64,000 nt of DNA from Nostoc paludosum FACHB-159 (GTDB taxonomy: Bacteria; Cyanobacteriota; Cyanobacteriia; Cyanobacteriales; Nostocaceae). The position numbers and the translations under genes were made by a program. The notes beneath the pieces are model-generated. The model saw only the letters and a list, made by a program, of their open reading frames with translations. It made no database searches and was not told the origin of the DNA. Every line of letters begins with the position of its first letter. The stretch's first letter is position 1. Shown here in pieces: positions 1 to 8,998 of this stretch. The stretch covers positions 186,001 to 250,000 of the forward strand of contig NZ_JACJTU010000006.1 in the NCBI RefSeq assembly GCF_014698835.1. Direction: 5' to 3'.

Positions 1-987
1 TCCTTGACAACAGAATATCCGCAGTTGCGCGTAATGCGACGCCAAAACGAACGTGGTCTGTCTTCAGCAGTGATTCGCGGTTGGCAAGCAGCCACAGGAA
101 GCGTATTAGGAGTGATTGATGGAGATTTGCAGCATCCGCCAGAGGTGCTGATGGAACTGCTGCGTAGTGTTGACCAGGGAGCAGATTTGGCAGTGGCTAG
201 CCGCCATGTCGAAGGAGGCGGTGTCAGCAGTTGGAGTGTTGCCAGACGTTTCTTGTCCCGTGGCGCTCAGTTGTTAGGTTTAATTATCTTACCGGGTGTA
301 TTGGGAAGAGTTTCCGACCCCATGAGTGGTTATTTTATGGTGCGTCGGAGTGCGATCGCCAATGCAATACTCAATCCCGTAGGATACAAAATTCTTCTAG
401 AGGTAATCGGCCGGGGAAAAGTGAACCAAGTTGCCGAAGTTGGGTATGTATTTTCCGAACGCAAAGAGGGTGAAAGTAAAGTTACATGGAAACAATATGT
501 AGACTACCTACGCCACTTAGTGCGGTTGCGACTTTCCACAGGCAGGGTAGGACGATTGAGGAGAAAAGTTAATTTTCCAGTTGATCGATTTGTGCGCTTT
601 GGTTTGGTTGGCTTGAGTGGGGTATTTGTGGATATGGCAGTGCTTTTCTTACTGAGCGATCCCACTACCTTAGCTTTACCATTGACACGCAGCAAAATTA
701 TTGCTGGTGAAATTGCAATATTAAATAATTTCTTGTGGAATGATGCTTGGACATTTGCTGATGTTAGCTCTAGACAACAAGAATGGCATCAACGGGCCAA
801 ACGGTTTTTTAAATTTAATGTCATTTGCCTTGCTGGACTCATATTAAATGTACTGGTATTAAATTTAGTCTTCAATTTCTTAATTCCTAATCGTTATATT
901 GCCAATTTAATTGCGATCGCAGTTGCTACTATTTGGAATTTTTGGGTGAATTTGAAACTCAGCTGGCGCGTCACGGATGTGAAATAA
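1..987 (+). CDS. Glycosyltransferase family 2 (DPM1-like) fused to GtrA-type membrane domain, 5' partial
   Basis: The reading frame is open from base 1, so the true start lies upstream and the N-terminal nucleotide-binding part is missing. The visible part carries DGDLQHPP, the metal/nucleotide-binding motif of dolichol-phosphate-mannose synthase-like GT2 enzymes, and the SDPMSGYF acceptor region. From about residue 190 it continues into a GtrA domain with four hydrophobic segments (start VDRFVRFGLVG, end NFWVNLKLSW). Enzymes of this architecture transfer a sugar from a nucleotide sugar to a polyprenyl phosphate, and the GtrA part is thought to help the lipid-linked sugar cross the membrane. 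The next gene is a GT39-like transferase that typically uses such lipid-linked sugars, so the pair is plausibly functional together. The sugar is unknown. Confidence 0.88.
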   Translation, partial: SLTTEYPQLRVMRRQNERGLSSAVIRGWQAATGSVLGVIDGDLQHPPEVLMELLRSVDQGADLAVASRHVEGGGVSSWSVARRFLSRGAQLLGLIILPGVLGRVSDPMSGYFMVRRSAIANAILNPVGYKILLEVIGRGKVNQVAEVGYVFSERKEGESKVTWKQYVDYLRHLVRLRLSTGRVGRLRRKVNFPVDRFVRFGLVGLSGVFVDMAVLFLLSDPTTLALPLTRSKIIAGEIAILNNFLWNDAWTFADVSSRQQEWHQRAKRFFKFNVICLAGLILNVLVLNLVFNFLIPNRYIANLIAIAVATIWNFWVNLKLSWRVTDVK

Positions 988-1020
988 TTACAACGATGGA
1001 TTTGAGATTTTGATTTTTCT

Positions 1021-1052
1021 TTTTAGATTTTAGAACGAACCTAAATCTAAAA
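1021..1052. terminator. Inverted repeat between the two glycosyltransferase genes
   Basis: TTTTAGATTTTAG (1021-1033) pairs with CTAAATCTAAAA (1041-1052) with one bulged base and a 7-nt loop. It is AT-rich and lies about 35 bp after the stop of the first gene. It may be a weak terminator or only a short intergenic repeat. Confidence 0.35.
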
Positions 1053-1089
1053 CGTCAAATTTACAAATCCATCAGTGTGAGGCCCGGCT

Positions 1090-2925
1090 ATGACAGTTTT
1101 TGGGGAAACATCCTATTTTTGCAAAAAGATTATCTTGTTGCTGCCGATTTGGGTAGCTCAGATTCTGCCACCAAAAGATCAAAAATCTGTCCCCCAACGG
1201 ATGTTTTTGAACAAATGGTATGCTCCCCTTTTTCCTAGCTGGTTTCATCCTTTGATGTGGTTCATCATCGGTTTTGGTTTGCGCCTAAGTAACTTGACTG
1301 CAAAGCCTCCTTGGACTGATGAATTTTCTACCTTAGTTTTTAGTTTAGGAAATAATTTTTTAGGAATACCTCTGGATAGAGCGATCGCAGCTGATATCCT
1401 ATTACAACCGCTACAACCAAACCCAGCTGCTAGTATTGGTGATGTAATTCATAACTTAGTTACACAAGATACCCATCCACCGCTGTATTTTGTACTAGCT
1501 TATCTGTGGATGAAATTATTTCCCGATGAAGGAGGATTAGTATCGCTATTCGCTGCGCGATCGTTACCAGCTTTCATCGGTGCTATATCCATACCTTGTG
1601 TTTATATATTAGGTAGAATAGCATTCCGCTCATCATTGGTGGGAAACTTTGCTGCTGCCATAATGGCAGTATCACCCTATGCAATTTTTTTGTCACAAGA
1701 AGCACGGCATTACAGTTTAGCAGCCTTATGGGTAATTGGTTCGCTCACCTGCTTAGTAATTGCCACGCGCCATTTACAAAACCGCACCCCGTTACCAATG
1801 TGGGTAGCATTTGCTTGGGTAGAAATTAATGCTTTGGGTTTTGCTACCCATTACTTCTTCAGCCTCACCCTCTGCACTGAAGCTGTAGTTTTGATATTTC
1901 TAGCTTGGCATCAAAAACAAACTAGCACAAAATTTTCTCTGTTTTCTTCTTCCTGGCAGCGCATCTATGCAGTTGCTATCGGTACTTTTGTTGCAAGTTT
2001 AATTTGGCTACCAATCTTTTTAGAAAATAGCAATCGCGATAATTTAACCGAGTGGATTCGAGGTTCGCGTGAGGGACTAGATTGGATTGCGCCAATTTTT
2101 CAAGCTTTAGGAACATTGATTACAATGATTTCACTGTTACCAGTTGAATCTGCACAACTATTGATTGTGATTCCTTCAGGACTGGTGATGCTGATTTTCT
2201 TTATTTGGGCAGTACCAATTTTAGTACGTGGGATGAAAGTTCAACTACAACAGCCAGAAAAGCGGATTATGATTCAGGTGCTAGCCGTAGTTGCTATTAG
2301 TGCGATCGCTTTATTCTTTATCTTTACCTACTTTTTAGGCATTGATTTAACTAGGGGCGCTCGGTATCACTTTTTTTATTTTCCCAGTATCATTGTTTTA
2401 CTAGCAGCAAGTTTGGCAGTTTGTTGGCATCCTCCCAAAGAATTGATTGTTAAAGGCATAAACCGATGGGGAATAAATGGCAAAAAAGCTGTAATCTTAA
2501 TTTTGTTAATGTCATTCGTCAGCGCAATTACAGTAATATGCAATCTCGGCTATCAAAAATATTATCGCCCTGACCTTTTTGTACAATTAATTCAACAAAT
2601 ATCATTAGCACCAAGATTAATTGCCACCACTCATAAAACTTACGTACACACTGGGGAAATGATGGGAATAGCTAGGGAAATTAAACTTGGAAATTCACCT
2701 CAAAATACCCTATTTCTCCTTGCCCATCAAGACCAAGACCCGAATACTCCTAGCATTGCTCTAGAAAATACTTTAAAAACACTACCGCGACCTTTTGACC
2801 TGTGGCTAGTAAACTTTGATGCCCCCACAGCAGAAGCCGTCAAAACATGTGTTATCTCTAATACTGAATCTTTACCAAATGTAGACGGCTACGAATATCA
2901 ACTTTACCATTGCCAAGGGGGATGA
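1090..2925 (+). CDS. GT39-like (ArnT/PMT family) polytopic membrane glycosyltransferase
   Basis: This is a 611-residue protein with about 10-12 hydrophobic segments. The N-terminal luminal loop has PPWTDE, where the acidic pair corresponds to the catalytic position of ArnT/PMT enzymes, followed by DTHPPLYF, a typical GT39 motif. A further loop has SQEARHYSL. Such enzymes move a sugar from a polyprenyl-phosphate donor to an acceptor on the outer face of the cytoplasmic membrane, matching the preceding polyprenyl-phosphate glycosyltransferase. An alternative ATG at 1201 (MFLNKWY) would remove a 37-residue N-terminal stretch. Neither start has a strong ribosome binding site, so the start is uncertain. 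Acceptor and sugar are unknown. Confidence 0.82.
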   Translation: MTVFGETSYFCKKIILLLPIWVAQILPPKDQKSVPQRMFLNKWYAPLFPSWFHPLMWFIIGFGLRLSNLTAKPPWTDEFSTLVFSLGNNFLGIPLDRAIAADILLQPLQPNPAASIGDVIHNLVTQDTHPPLYFVLAYLWMKLFPDEGGLVSLFAARSLPAFIGAISIPCVYILGRIAFRSSLVGNFAAAIMAVSPYAIFLSQEARHYSLAALWVIGSLTCLVIATRHLQNRTPLPMWVAFAWVEINALGFATHYFFSLTLCTEAVVLIFLAWHQKQTSTKFSLFSSSWQRIYAVAIGTFVASLIWLPIFLENSNRDNLTEWIRGSREGLDWIAPIFQALGTLITMISLLPVESAQLLIVIPSGLVMLIFFIWAVPILVRGMKVQLQQPEKRIMIQVLAVVAISAIALFFIFTYFLGIDLTRGARYHFFYFPSIIVLLAASLAVCWHPPKELIVKGINRWGINGKKAVILILLMSFVSAITVICNLGYQKYYRPDLFVQLIQQISLAPRLIATTHKTYVHTGEMMGIAREIKLGNSPQNTLFLLAHQDQDPNTPSIALENTLKTLPRPFDLWLVNFDAPTAEAVKTCVISNTESLPNVDGYEYQLYHCQGG

Positions 2926-3335
2926 GGGAGCAGGGGAGGTAGGGGAAAAGGATTGAAGAAGGCAGGAGGCAGAGGGCAGAAGGCAGAAGGTTGAATTTAC
3001 AAGGGGATTCAATACCGTACTTAATTGAGGCCACCTTTCTTGAAATTTGGTGGAGGTCTTAAACCCTTGTTCCCTTTGGTCACGGGCAGAGGGCAAAAAA
3101 CAGTATTCCTTCTGTCTTCTGCCTCCTGCCCTCTGCCTTTCCCGATAAATAATCTTTCCCCTTCTCCCCTTACCCCTTTCCTTTTTCCCATGCCCTGTTT
3201 GCCCCATGCCCAATACAGATGCATCTTGTGGAAGTTCCTCAAATATCAATATCCATAGGAGACTAGAGAAAGAAGAAAATAATATATCTAACACGTTTTC
3301 AAACAGCAAAGCCTGTAACTAGTTAAGGAGGATTT
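2926..3335. repeat. Intergenic region with purine-rich short repeats forming a large inverted repeat
   Basis: No gene is visible in these 410 bases. The left part holds GGCAGAGGGCAGAAGGCAGAAG-type purine repeats (about 2960-2993) and the middle holds the complementary CTTCTGCCTCCTGCCCTCTGCC run (about 3115-3140), so the two could fold together. Short ORFs in it are low-complexity translations of these repeats. The end carries the ribosome binding site of the next gene. Confidence 0.7.
3324..3335 (+). promoter_or_regulatory. Strong ribosome binding site
   Basis: AAGGAGG followed by a short spacer directly before the ATG at 3336. It is one of the clearest Shine-Dalgarno sites in the window and fixes the start of the fusion protein. 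Confidence 0.75.
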
Positions 3336-5864
3336 ATGCGTGCAGTACTAATGGCAGGCGGTTCGGGAACGCGGCTTCGTCCGTTAACTTGCGATCTGCC
3401 CAAACCGATGGTGCCTATCCTCAATCGACCAATTGCCGAACATATTATCAATCTGCTCAGAAGACATCAAATCACAGAAGTTATTGCGACATTGCATTAT
3501 TTACCCGATGTCTTGCGAGATTATTTTCAAGATGGCAGCGATTTTGGCGTCCAAATGACCTACGCTGTGGAAGAAGACCAACCTCTGGGGACAGCCGGTT
3601 GTGTAAAAAACATTGCGGAACTTCTTGATGAAACTTTTTTAGTGATTAGCGGCGACAGCATAACAGATTTTGACCTAACAGCAGCGATCGCATTTCATAA
3701 ACAAAAAAAATCAAAAGCTACTTTGATTTTGACCAGGGTTCCTAACCCCATTGAATTTGGGGTAGTGATTACCGATGAAGAACTACGAATTCGGCGATTT
3801 TTAGAAAAACCCTCTACTAGTGAAATTTTTTCCGATACCGTCAATACTGGCACTTACATTCTCGAACCAGAAGTTTTGGAGTATCTGCCAGCAAATACTG
3901 AATCTGACTTTTCTAAAGACCTATTTCCTTTACTTTTAGCAAAAGATCAGCCAATGTATGGTTACATTGCTGAAGGTTACTGGTGCGATGTCGGTCACTT
4001 GGATGCCTATCGGGAAGCTCAGTATGATGCATTAGACCAGAAAGTGCAACTAGATTATGCCTACAAAGAAGTTTCTCCTCAATTATGGGTAGGTCAAAAT
4101 ACTTTTATCGACCAAACAGCCGTAATTGAAACCCCAGTGGTGATTGGTGACAATTGCCGCATCGGCGCAAGAGTCCAGATTGAGGCAGGAACGGTAATTG
4201 GCGATAATGTGACTGTTGGCGCTGATGCTAATCTCAAACGCCCCATCGTCTGGAATGGAGCAATCATTGGCGACGAAGCACATCTTTCTGCTTGTGTAAT
4301 TTCCCGTGGTACTCGTGTAGACCGCCGCGCCCATGTATTAGAAGCTGCTGTTGTGGGTTCGCTTTCTACGGTGGGAGAAGAAGCTCAAATTAGCCCTGGG
4401 GTGCGTGTTTGGCCGAGTAAAAAGATTGAGTCAGGTGCTGTTTTAAACATTAACTTGATTTGGGGAAATATTGCCCAACGAAATTTATTTGGGCAACGTG
4501 GCGTCCAAGGATTAGCTAATATTGACATCACCCCAGAATTCGCGGTGAAATTGGGAGCTGCTTACGGTTCTACGTTGAAACCTGGTTCTAAGGTAACGGT
4601 TTCCCGCGACCAGCGTAATATTTCTCGAATGGTGACGCGATCGCTCATTGCTGGTTTGATGTCTGTAGGTATTGATATTCAAAACCTAGATGCCACAGCT
4701 ATCCCCATCGCCCGCACCGTTATACCCATCATGAAGGTAGTAGGTGGTATCCATGTGCGCGTACACCCCGATCGCCCTGACTACATTTTGATTGAATTCA
4801 TGGATGCCAAGGGGATTAATATCTCCAAAGCCTTGGAAAAGAAAATTGAAGGGGCTTACTTTAAGGAAGATATGCGGCGGGCACTAATTCATGAAATTGG
4901 TGATGTATCTTACCCCAGCCAAGTCATTGACAGCTACTGCACTGCTTTTGAAAAACTTTTGCACGTTCACACACTCCGCAATAGTCGGGCAAAAGTGGTA
5001 ATTGATTATGTTTATGCCGTATCTGGGGCAGTTCTACCCCAAATGTTAGATAAATTTGGCGCTGACGCGGTGGTATTGAATGCCAGTGTCAATAAAACGG
5101 CCATGTCGGTAACTGACCGCGAAGGATTACTGACTCAATTAGGTCATGTGGTGGAAGCGCTGAAAGCTAACTTTGGCGTCCAAGTCTCGGCTAATGGCGA
5201 ACAGCTGATTTTAGTTGATGAATCAGGCTACCCAATTCGCGGGGAAATGTTAACAGCACTGATGGTAGACATGATTTTAACTGCTAACCCCAGAGGCACA
5301 GTAGTAGTCCCGGTTCACGCTTCCAGCGCTATTGAACAAGTCGCCCGTCGCCATGATGGCAGAGTAATTCGCACCAAAGCCAATCCCACAGCTTTGATGG
5401 AAGCTTGTCAGAAAAATCCCAATGTGGTGCTAGGAGGTAGTGGAGAAACTGGTTTTATTTTCCCGCAACTGCATCCGGGATTTGATTCCATGTTCTGCAT
5501 TGCTAAAATCATCGAAATGTTGACCATACAAGAGCGATCGCTTGCTACTGCACGGTCAGAATTGCCTCGTGTAATTCACAAAACTTATACAGTACGCTGC
5601 CCTTGGACAGCCAAAGGTGCTTTAATGCGCTACTTGGTGGAAACTCACCCAGCCCAAAATCTAGAACTCATCGATGGCGTGAAAATTTGCCAACCCTACG
5701 ATGATAGTTGGCTATTAGTTTTACCAGATGCCAGCGAACCGCTCGTACACTTGTACGCAAATAGCAACGATCGCGATTGGGTAGATGAAACCGTAAGAAA
5801 CTACCGCACTCGTGTCCAGGCTTTTGTGGAAAGACAACAAGAATATCAACCAGCGGAAGTTTAA
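3336..5864 (+). CDS. Mannose-1-phosphate guanylyltransferase-like protein fused to a phosphomannomutase-like domain
   Basis: The 842-residue protein starts with the nucleotidyltransferase signature [18 protein letters not shown] and KPMVPI (residues 1-30), extends to about 230, then has hexapeptide (left-handed beta-helix) repeats to about 370, and an alpha-D-phosphohexomutase-like region from about 375 to 830. The N-terminal half should make an NDP-sugar such as GDP-mannose from sugar-1-phosphate. In the mutase half the usual phosphoserine loop TASHNP is replaced by [13 protein letters not shown] without serine, and the metal loop DGDxDR is replaced by LVDESGYPI, so mutase activity is doubtful. 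[11 protein letters not shown] resembles the sugar-binding loop. A strong Shine-Dalgarno AAGGAGG sits a few bases before the ATG. It fits the adjoining glycosyltransferases as a donor supplier. Confidence 0.88.
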   Translation: MRAVLMAGGSGTRLRPLTCDLPKPMVPILNRPIAEHIINLLRRHQITEVIATLHYLPDVLRDYFQDGSDFGVQMTYAVEEDQPLGTAGCVKNIAELLDETFLVISGDSITDFDLTAAIAFHKQKKSKATLILTRVPNPIEFGVVITDEELRIRRFLEKPSTSEIFSDTVNTGTYILEPEVLEYLPANTESDFSKDLFPLLLAKDQPMYGYIAEGYWCDVGHLDAYREAQYDALDQKVQLDYAYKEVSPQLWVGQNTFIDQTAVIETPVVIGDNCRIGARVQIEAGTVIGDNVTVGADANLKRPIVWNGAIIGDEAHLSACVISRGTRVDRRAHVLEAAVVGSLSTVGEEAQISPGVRVWPSKKIESGAVLNINLIWGNIAQRNLFGQRGVQGLANIDITPEFAVKLGAAYGSTLKPGSKVTVSRDQRNISRMVTRSLIAGLMSVGIDIQNLDATAIPIARTVIPIMKVVGGIHVRVHPDRPDYILIEFMDAKGINISKALEKKIEGAYFKEDMRRALIHEIGDVSYPSQVIDSYCTAFEKLLHVHTLRNSRAKVVIDYVYAVSGAVLPQMLDKFGADAVVLNASVNKTAMSVTDREGLLTQLGHVVEALKANFGVQVSANGEQLILVDESGYPIRGEMLTALMVDMILTANPRGTVVVPVHASSAIEQVARRHDGRVIRTKANPTALMEACQKNPNVVLGGSGETGFIFPQLHPGFDSMFCIAKIIEMLTIQERSLATARSELPRVIHKTYTVRCPWTAKGALMRYLVETHPAQNLELIDGVKICQPYDDSWLLVLPDASEPLVHLYANSNDRDWVDETVRNYRTRVQAFVERQQEYQPAEV

Positions 5865-5938
5865 TTCGTAATTCGTAATTCGTAATTCGTAATTAAAGAA
5901 TTCAATTACGAATTACGAATTAGCAATTACGAATTATT
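5863..5938. repeat. Inverted array of AATTCGT heptamers between convergent genes
   Basis: About four copies of AATTCGT are followed by a short centre (AAAGAATTC) and then about three to four copies of the complement ACGAATT. The whole stretch can form one long hairpin. It fills the gap between the stop codons of the convergent genes ending at 5864 and 5937, so it could act as a bidirectional terminator. The same heptamer recurs at 10556-10593 and 18495-18526. Confidence 0.85.
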
Positions 5939-6239
5939 ATTTAGGGCATTCTGGTAAACTTCTCTCGGCGTAATTGCAATCAAAATAAATTAGAGCTTCC
6001 CTACTAGAAGCAAATTCTCCAGTTGTGGTGTATGGACTACTTGTTGGACTTGCTTCATATGACCAAATTTTTAAGTAGTAACTGCTATTATCATCGCTAG
6101 ACCATAGTTCATAGCGGTAATCACCTCCCGAACCCTGACTATTTAAATAGTCAGCCAGTGCTGTATTTGATGTAGATACAAAGGTAAATCCGCTCAAAAC
6201 AGGAATTACAGCCATTTTTAGTATTTGGATTAATTTCAT
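5937..6239 (-). CDS. Small secreted protein of unknown function
   Basis: This is a 100-residue protein with a clear N-terminal signal peptide (MKLIQILKMAVIPVLSG, hydrophobic to about residue 20, probable cleavage after TALA near residue 30). The mature part is about 70 residues, rich in Ser and Tyr, with two cysteines near the end (FDCNYAERSLPECPK) that could form a disulfide. I do not recognise a family. It is convergent with the ManC-like gene, separated only by an inverted heptamer array. No strong ribosome binding site precedes the ATG. Confidence 0.6.
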   Translation of the reverse strand: MKLIQILKMAVIPVLSGFTFVSTSNTALADYLNSQGSGGDYRYELWSSDDNSSYYLKIWSYEASPTSSPYTTTGEFASSREALIYFDCNYAERSLPECPK

Positions 6240-6418
6240 ATATCGGCAAAGAACTAACTTTATCTAGCTTCTTTTACCGATGTATTTATTGAAATCAGTA
6301 ATTATCGAAAATATCCTGTGAAGATATTGTAAGATGCCAATTTCAAACAATCTTTTGGCATCAGACCGAATTTCGTAGTATTCCAACTATGCTCTTGCAC
6401 AGTCGGGTAGTTACTCTT

Positions 6419-6464
6419 AAAATAAAACTACGGTAAACCGATAGAACTACCGTAGTTTTATTTT
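6419..6464. terminator. 17-bp perfect stem-loop
   Basis: AAAATAAAACTACGGTA (6419-6435) is perfectly complementary to TACCGTAGTTTTATTTT (6448-6464) with a 12-nt loop. The T-rich end on both strands is typical of a bidirectional intrinsic terminator. It lies between divergent genes with no known gene ending here, so it might end a small RNA read on either strand. Confidence 0.6.
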
Positions 6465-6569
6465 GCAAAAGAAGATGATTATAAAACTCCCTCCAAAATC
6501 AAGCCTAACTCTTTGCTGAAATACTTTACAAAAATTTACAGCTAATAAATGATAAATGAAAAAATTTTT

Positions 6570-6603
6570 CAATAAGTCTGGTAGTATATCCTTGGACTTA
6601 TTG
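6570..6603. promoter_or_regulatory. 9-bp inverted repeat upstream of the isiA remnant
   Basis: CAATAAGTC (6570-6578) pairs with GACTTATTG (6595-6603) around a 16-nt spacer. It abuts the Fur-box-like site and may be part of the old isiA promoter or leader. Function not established. Confidence 0.35.
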
Positions 6604-6621
6604 ATATAGATATTCATTAAG
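6603..6621 (+). promoter_or_regulatory. Fur-box-like site
   Basis: GATATAGATATTCATTAAG agrees with the 19-bp Fur consensus GATAATGATAATCATTATC at 14 of 19 positions. It lies about 50 bp before an isiA-like remnant and about 400 bp before isiB, both of which are iron-stress genes in cyanobacteria. Binding is inferred only from the match and the context. Confidence 0.5.
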
Positions 6622-6669
6622 CTGGTTATATATTTCAGCTAGTTGCAAACTTTATCAGGAGATAAGACC

Positions 6670-6891
6670 ATGACAAGCGTGACTGCTCAAACACTAAAGT
6701 CGATTGCCTGGTGGGCAACTTCTCAGGAAGACTTTTAGGCACTGATGTTGCTTATGCTGGATTCATTTCTAGGTGAAGAGCAATCAGAGCAATGACTTTC
6801 TTTTAATCGCCAAATACGACTTTGCACCACCGATGTATAAGCAGGGATGCCTGATTTGGCAACCTTGGGATTTGGTGTTGGCGAGGTTTAG
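6670..6891 (+). pseudogene. Decayed isiA/pcb (CP43') chlorophyll antenna gene fragment
   Basis: Three reading frames together give the N-terminal pattern of IsiA/Pcb proteins. From ATG 6670: MTSVTAQTLKSIAWWA. In a shifted frame: [19 protein letters not shown]. Then AMTFF, then FAPPMYKQGCLI, and finally [11 protein letters not shown] followed by a stop at about 6889-6891. Intact family members read in this order roughly WWAGNARL..[39 protein letters not shown]. At least three frameshifts, an internal stop and loss of everything beyond about residue 75 make it non-functional. It lies directly upstream of isiB, the usual isiAB order, so it looks like a degraded isiA. Confidence 0.78.
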
Positions 6892-7020
6892 ATTCGAGAT
6901 TTAAAATTGAGAATTTTTCTCTTAAAGATTTCGATAAATCTAGCTGTCGTTATCGTGTTTCAAATTGGGCGATGGTTCCGGAAATTATTGTGTTCGCAAA
7001 ACTTTATATCAGGTGTCAAC

Positions 7021-7533
7021 ATGTCGAAAAAAATAGGTCTGTTCTACGGTACTCAAACCGGTAACACTGAATCTGCTGCTGAACAAATTCGAGATGAGTT
7101 TGGTGGTGATGTTGTAACACTACATCCGATATACGAGGCGGATGCTTCTACTTTTGATGAATACGAATTGCTAATTATTGGCTCTCCCACTTGGGATATT
7201 GGTCAACTTCAAAGCGATTGGGAAAGCTTTTTCCCCGATCTTGATGAAATCGATTTTAGTGGTAAGTTGGTTGCCTATTTTGGTGATGGAGACCAATTTG
7301 GCTATGCAGATAACTTTCAGGATGCAATCGGAATTCTGGAAGAAAAAATTTCCCAACGAGGTGGGAAAACTGTTGGTTATTGGTCAACAGATGGATATGA
7401 CTTTAATGAATCTAAAGCTTTGAGAAATGGCAAGTTTGTTGGCTTGGCGCTTGATAACGGTAGCCAATCTGATTTAACAGAAGAGCGAATTAAAACTTGG
7501 GTCGCTCAGTTAAAGACAGAATTTGGTTTGTAG
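7021..7533 (+). CDS. isiB: Flavodoxin (IsiB)
   Basis: This is a 170-residue long-chain flavodoxin starting MSKKIGLFYGTQTGNTE, with the phosphate-binding loop TQTGNTES and the FMN-stacking regions around SPTWDIGQLQSDW and FGDGDQFGY. It carries electrons in place of ferredoxin from photosystem I under iron limitation. The open frame continues upstream to 6907, but the ATG at 7021 is chosen because the flavodoxin fold begins at once there and CAGGTG precedes it. The upstream region holds an isiA-like remnant and a Fur-box-like site, so iron-dependent control is likely. It is followed by a MITE-like hairpin element. Confidence 0.95.
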   Translation: MSKKIGLFYGTQTGNTESAAEQIRDEFGGDVVTLHPIYEADASTFDEYELLIIGSPTWDIGQLQSDWESFFPDLDEIDFSGKLVAYFGDGDQFGYADNFQDAIGILEEKISQRGGKTVGYWSTDGYDFNESKALRNGKFVGLALDNGSQSDLTEERIKTWVAQLKTEFGL

Positions 7534-7539
7534 AAATTA

Positions 7540-7683
7540 GGGGCGTACAACTGTACGCAATACTTGTCGGGTTTTGGGGAAAAGGGAAAGAAAAAACCTT
7601 TACCCTTTACCCCTTTCCCTTTTCCCCAAACCAAATTCCGAGTTCAAAATGCTTAACCGAGGAGTATTGCAACTGTACGCCCT
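7540..7683. mobile_element. MITE-like element with terminal inverted repeats
   Basis: The left end (7540-7563, GGGGCGTACAACTGTACGCA and on) is inversely repeated at the right end (7663-7683, GTATTGCAACTGTACGCCC). Inside, a purine run GGGGAAAAGGGAAAG is complementary to CTTTCCCTTTTCCCC. It has no coding capacity. The palindromic GGGCGTACA-type end is of the interspersed kind seen in Nostoc intergenic DNA. Confidence 0.55.
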
Positions 7684-7718
7684 CAGTGAAATTGATAATT
7701 GAGAAATTATAGGTATTT

Positions 7719-8471
7719 ATGTCTGATTCATTTGATGTTTTGTGGTTAAGTGCCAGTTCTGTTTTGCAGCGTTTCGATCGCCCATTAGTTCAATATTTAT
7801 CTAGGCATCTGAGAATTGCCCATTGGGAATATCACCAAAGTCAAGATGAAGGTAGTTCCATAGACCAAGCTGTAGAGTTGTTGTATGAATTTTTAGAAGA
7901 CTGCGATCGCTCTGTGCATTTAGCAGGACACGGTATGGGCGGTGCGGTAGCTTTAAGCTTTGCTCGGCGGTATCCCCAAAAAGTGCGATCGCTAACTCTA
8001 CTCGCTGTAGCATCTCAACCCGCTAACACTTGGCACGCTCACTATTACTTTCAACGACAACTTTTTAGCATCAGCCGCGAACAAATTTTGGCAAGCAGCG
8101 CTCGCAGTCTTTTTGGCAATCAACCGCCTCATACTGCTAAAAAGTTAATAGCTGCTTTAGATAAAGATTTAGAACAATCTCCGACACAACACTCTTTATT
8201 TAAGTTAGTTTATTTGCCCAAAGGTGGAGTTTCTATGCCAATGATGATATGTGGTTCTAAGACAGATCCAATTGTTAACTCACCTGCCTTGCATGACTGG
8301 ATGAATTGGTTCAAACCAGAAGATAAACTCTGGGAATGCTCACAAGGCTATCATTTCTTTCACTACTTTTATCCCCAAGAGGTTGGCGAACAAATTTTGA
8401 GTTTTTGGGAACGCCACGATTTGCATTTAGTAGAAGCATCTGCACTATCTTTTAGCGCTTCCAAAAGTTAG
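7719..8471 (+). CDS. Alpha/beta-hydrolase fold protein lacking the nucleophile serine
   Basis: This 250-residue protein has the alpha/beta-hydrolase layout: strand-turn-helix at 66-80 (VHLAGHGMGGAVALSFARRYP), a cap region and a C-terminal acid/His region (GSKTDPIV..., then GYHFFHYFYP). The nucleophile elbow, normally GxSxG, reads GHGMG with glycine 72 in place of serine. If the sequence is right, classical serine hydrolase activity is impossible, and it may be a binding protein or a degenerate enzyme. It follows isiB after a MITE-like element, so co-transcription is uncertain. The substrate is unknown. Confidence 0.75.
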   Translation: MSDSFDVLWLSASSVLQRFDRPLVQYLSRHLRIAHWEYHQSQDEGSSIDQAVELLYEFLEDCDRSVHLAGHGMGGAVALSFARRYPQKVRSLTLLAVASQPANTWHAHYYFQRQLFSISREQILASSARSLFGNQPPHTAKKLIAALDKDLEQSPTQHSLFKLVYLPKGGVSMPMMICGSKTDPIVNSPALHDWMNWFKPEDKLWECSQGYHFFHYFYPQEVGEQILSFWERHDLHLVEASALSFSASKS

Positions 8472-8710
8472 TTTTGAAGAATAATTGAGGTACTGTAAAC
8501 CCAAAAAAATCTTGTTCAGAACAAGCGATTGGTTGTATTGATTTTGAACCGAAAACTTCTACCTGTAATGCTTGCCAAAAGGGACGGCGAAAGCTTTGTT
8601 GAATAGTTTAGCAATATATTGAAGGGGCGCGATCGCATTTGTCAAATTTGGTACGTGATGAGGTACGTAGCTTGCCGCCGTAGGCATCGCTAATTAAATC
8701 TTTTTTCCGG

Positions 8711-8989
8711 TCAAGCACTACGACTTAACTTATAGTTAGGAATAGGCTGATTACTAATCACTGCATAGAGAACATCTGGATCGAGGTCGGCTCCCGATCG
8801 CCATTGGATTGTGCCTACTTCGTGGTTTAATTCAACCTGAGCAAAGTATTTTTCGTCTTGCAAAGCTGCAAAAACGCCTGTAAATTGAATCAGCTTACTT
8901 GTATCAACTATTCCTTCTAGCCTATCTTCAAAACTGATATATAGCTGATAGTTTTCTCTGGGTTTTACTACAATAATATCTTTTAACAT
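8711..8989 (-). CDS. DUF2442 domain protein
   Basis: This 92-residue protein matches the DUF2442 pattern: MLKDIIVVKPRENYQLYISFEDRLEGIVDTSKL at the start, then FAALQDEKYFAQVELNHEVGTIQWRSGADLDPDVLY. DUF2442 proteins often pair with DUF4160 proteins as small two-gene modules of unknown role, but no DUF4160 gene is visible next to this one. It starts 9 bp after the stop of the ABC ATPase gene on the same strand and is probably co-transcribed with it. Confidence 0.8.
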   Translation of the reverse strand: MLKDIIVVKPRENYQLYISFEDRLEGIVDTSKLIQFTGVFAALQDEKYFAQVELNHEVGTIQWRSGADLDPDVLYAVISNQPIPNYKLSRSA

Positions 8990-8998
8990 AAGATAGTT

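Noticed and set aside
6907..7020. N-terminal extension of flavodoxin
   Set aside because: 38 extra residues (MRIFLLKISIN and on) precede a complete flavodoxin start and are not part of the fold; the ATG at 7021 is preferred.
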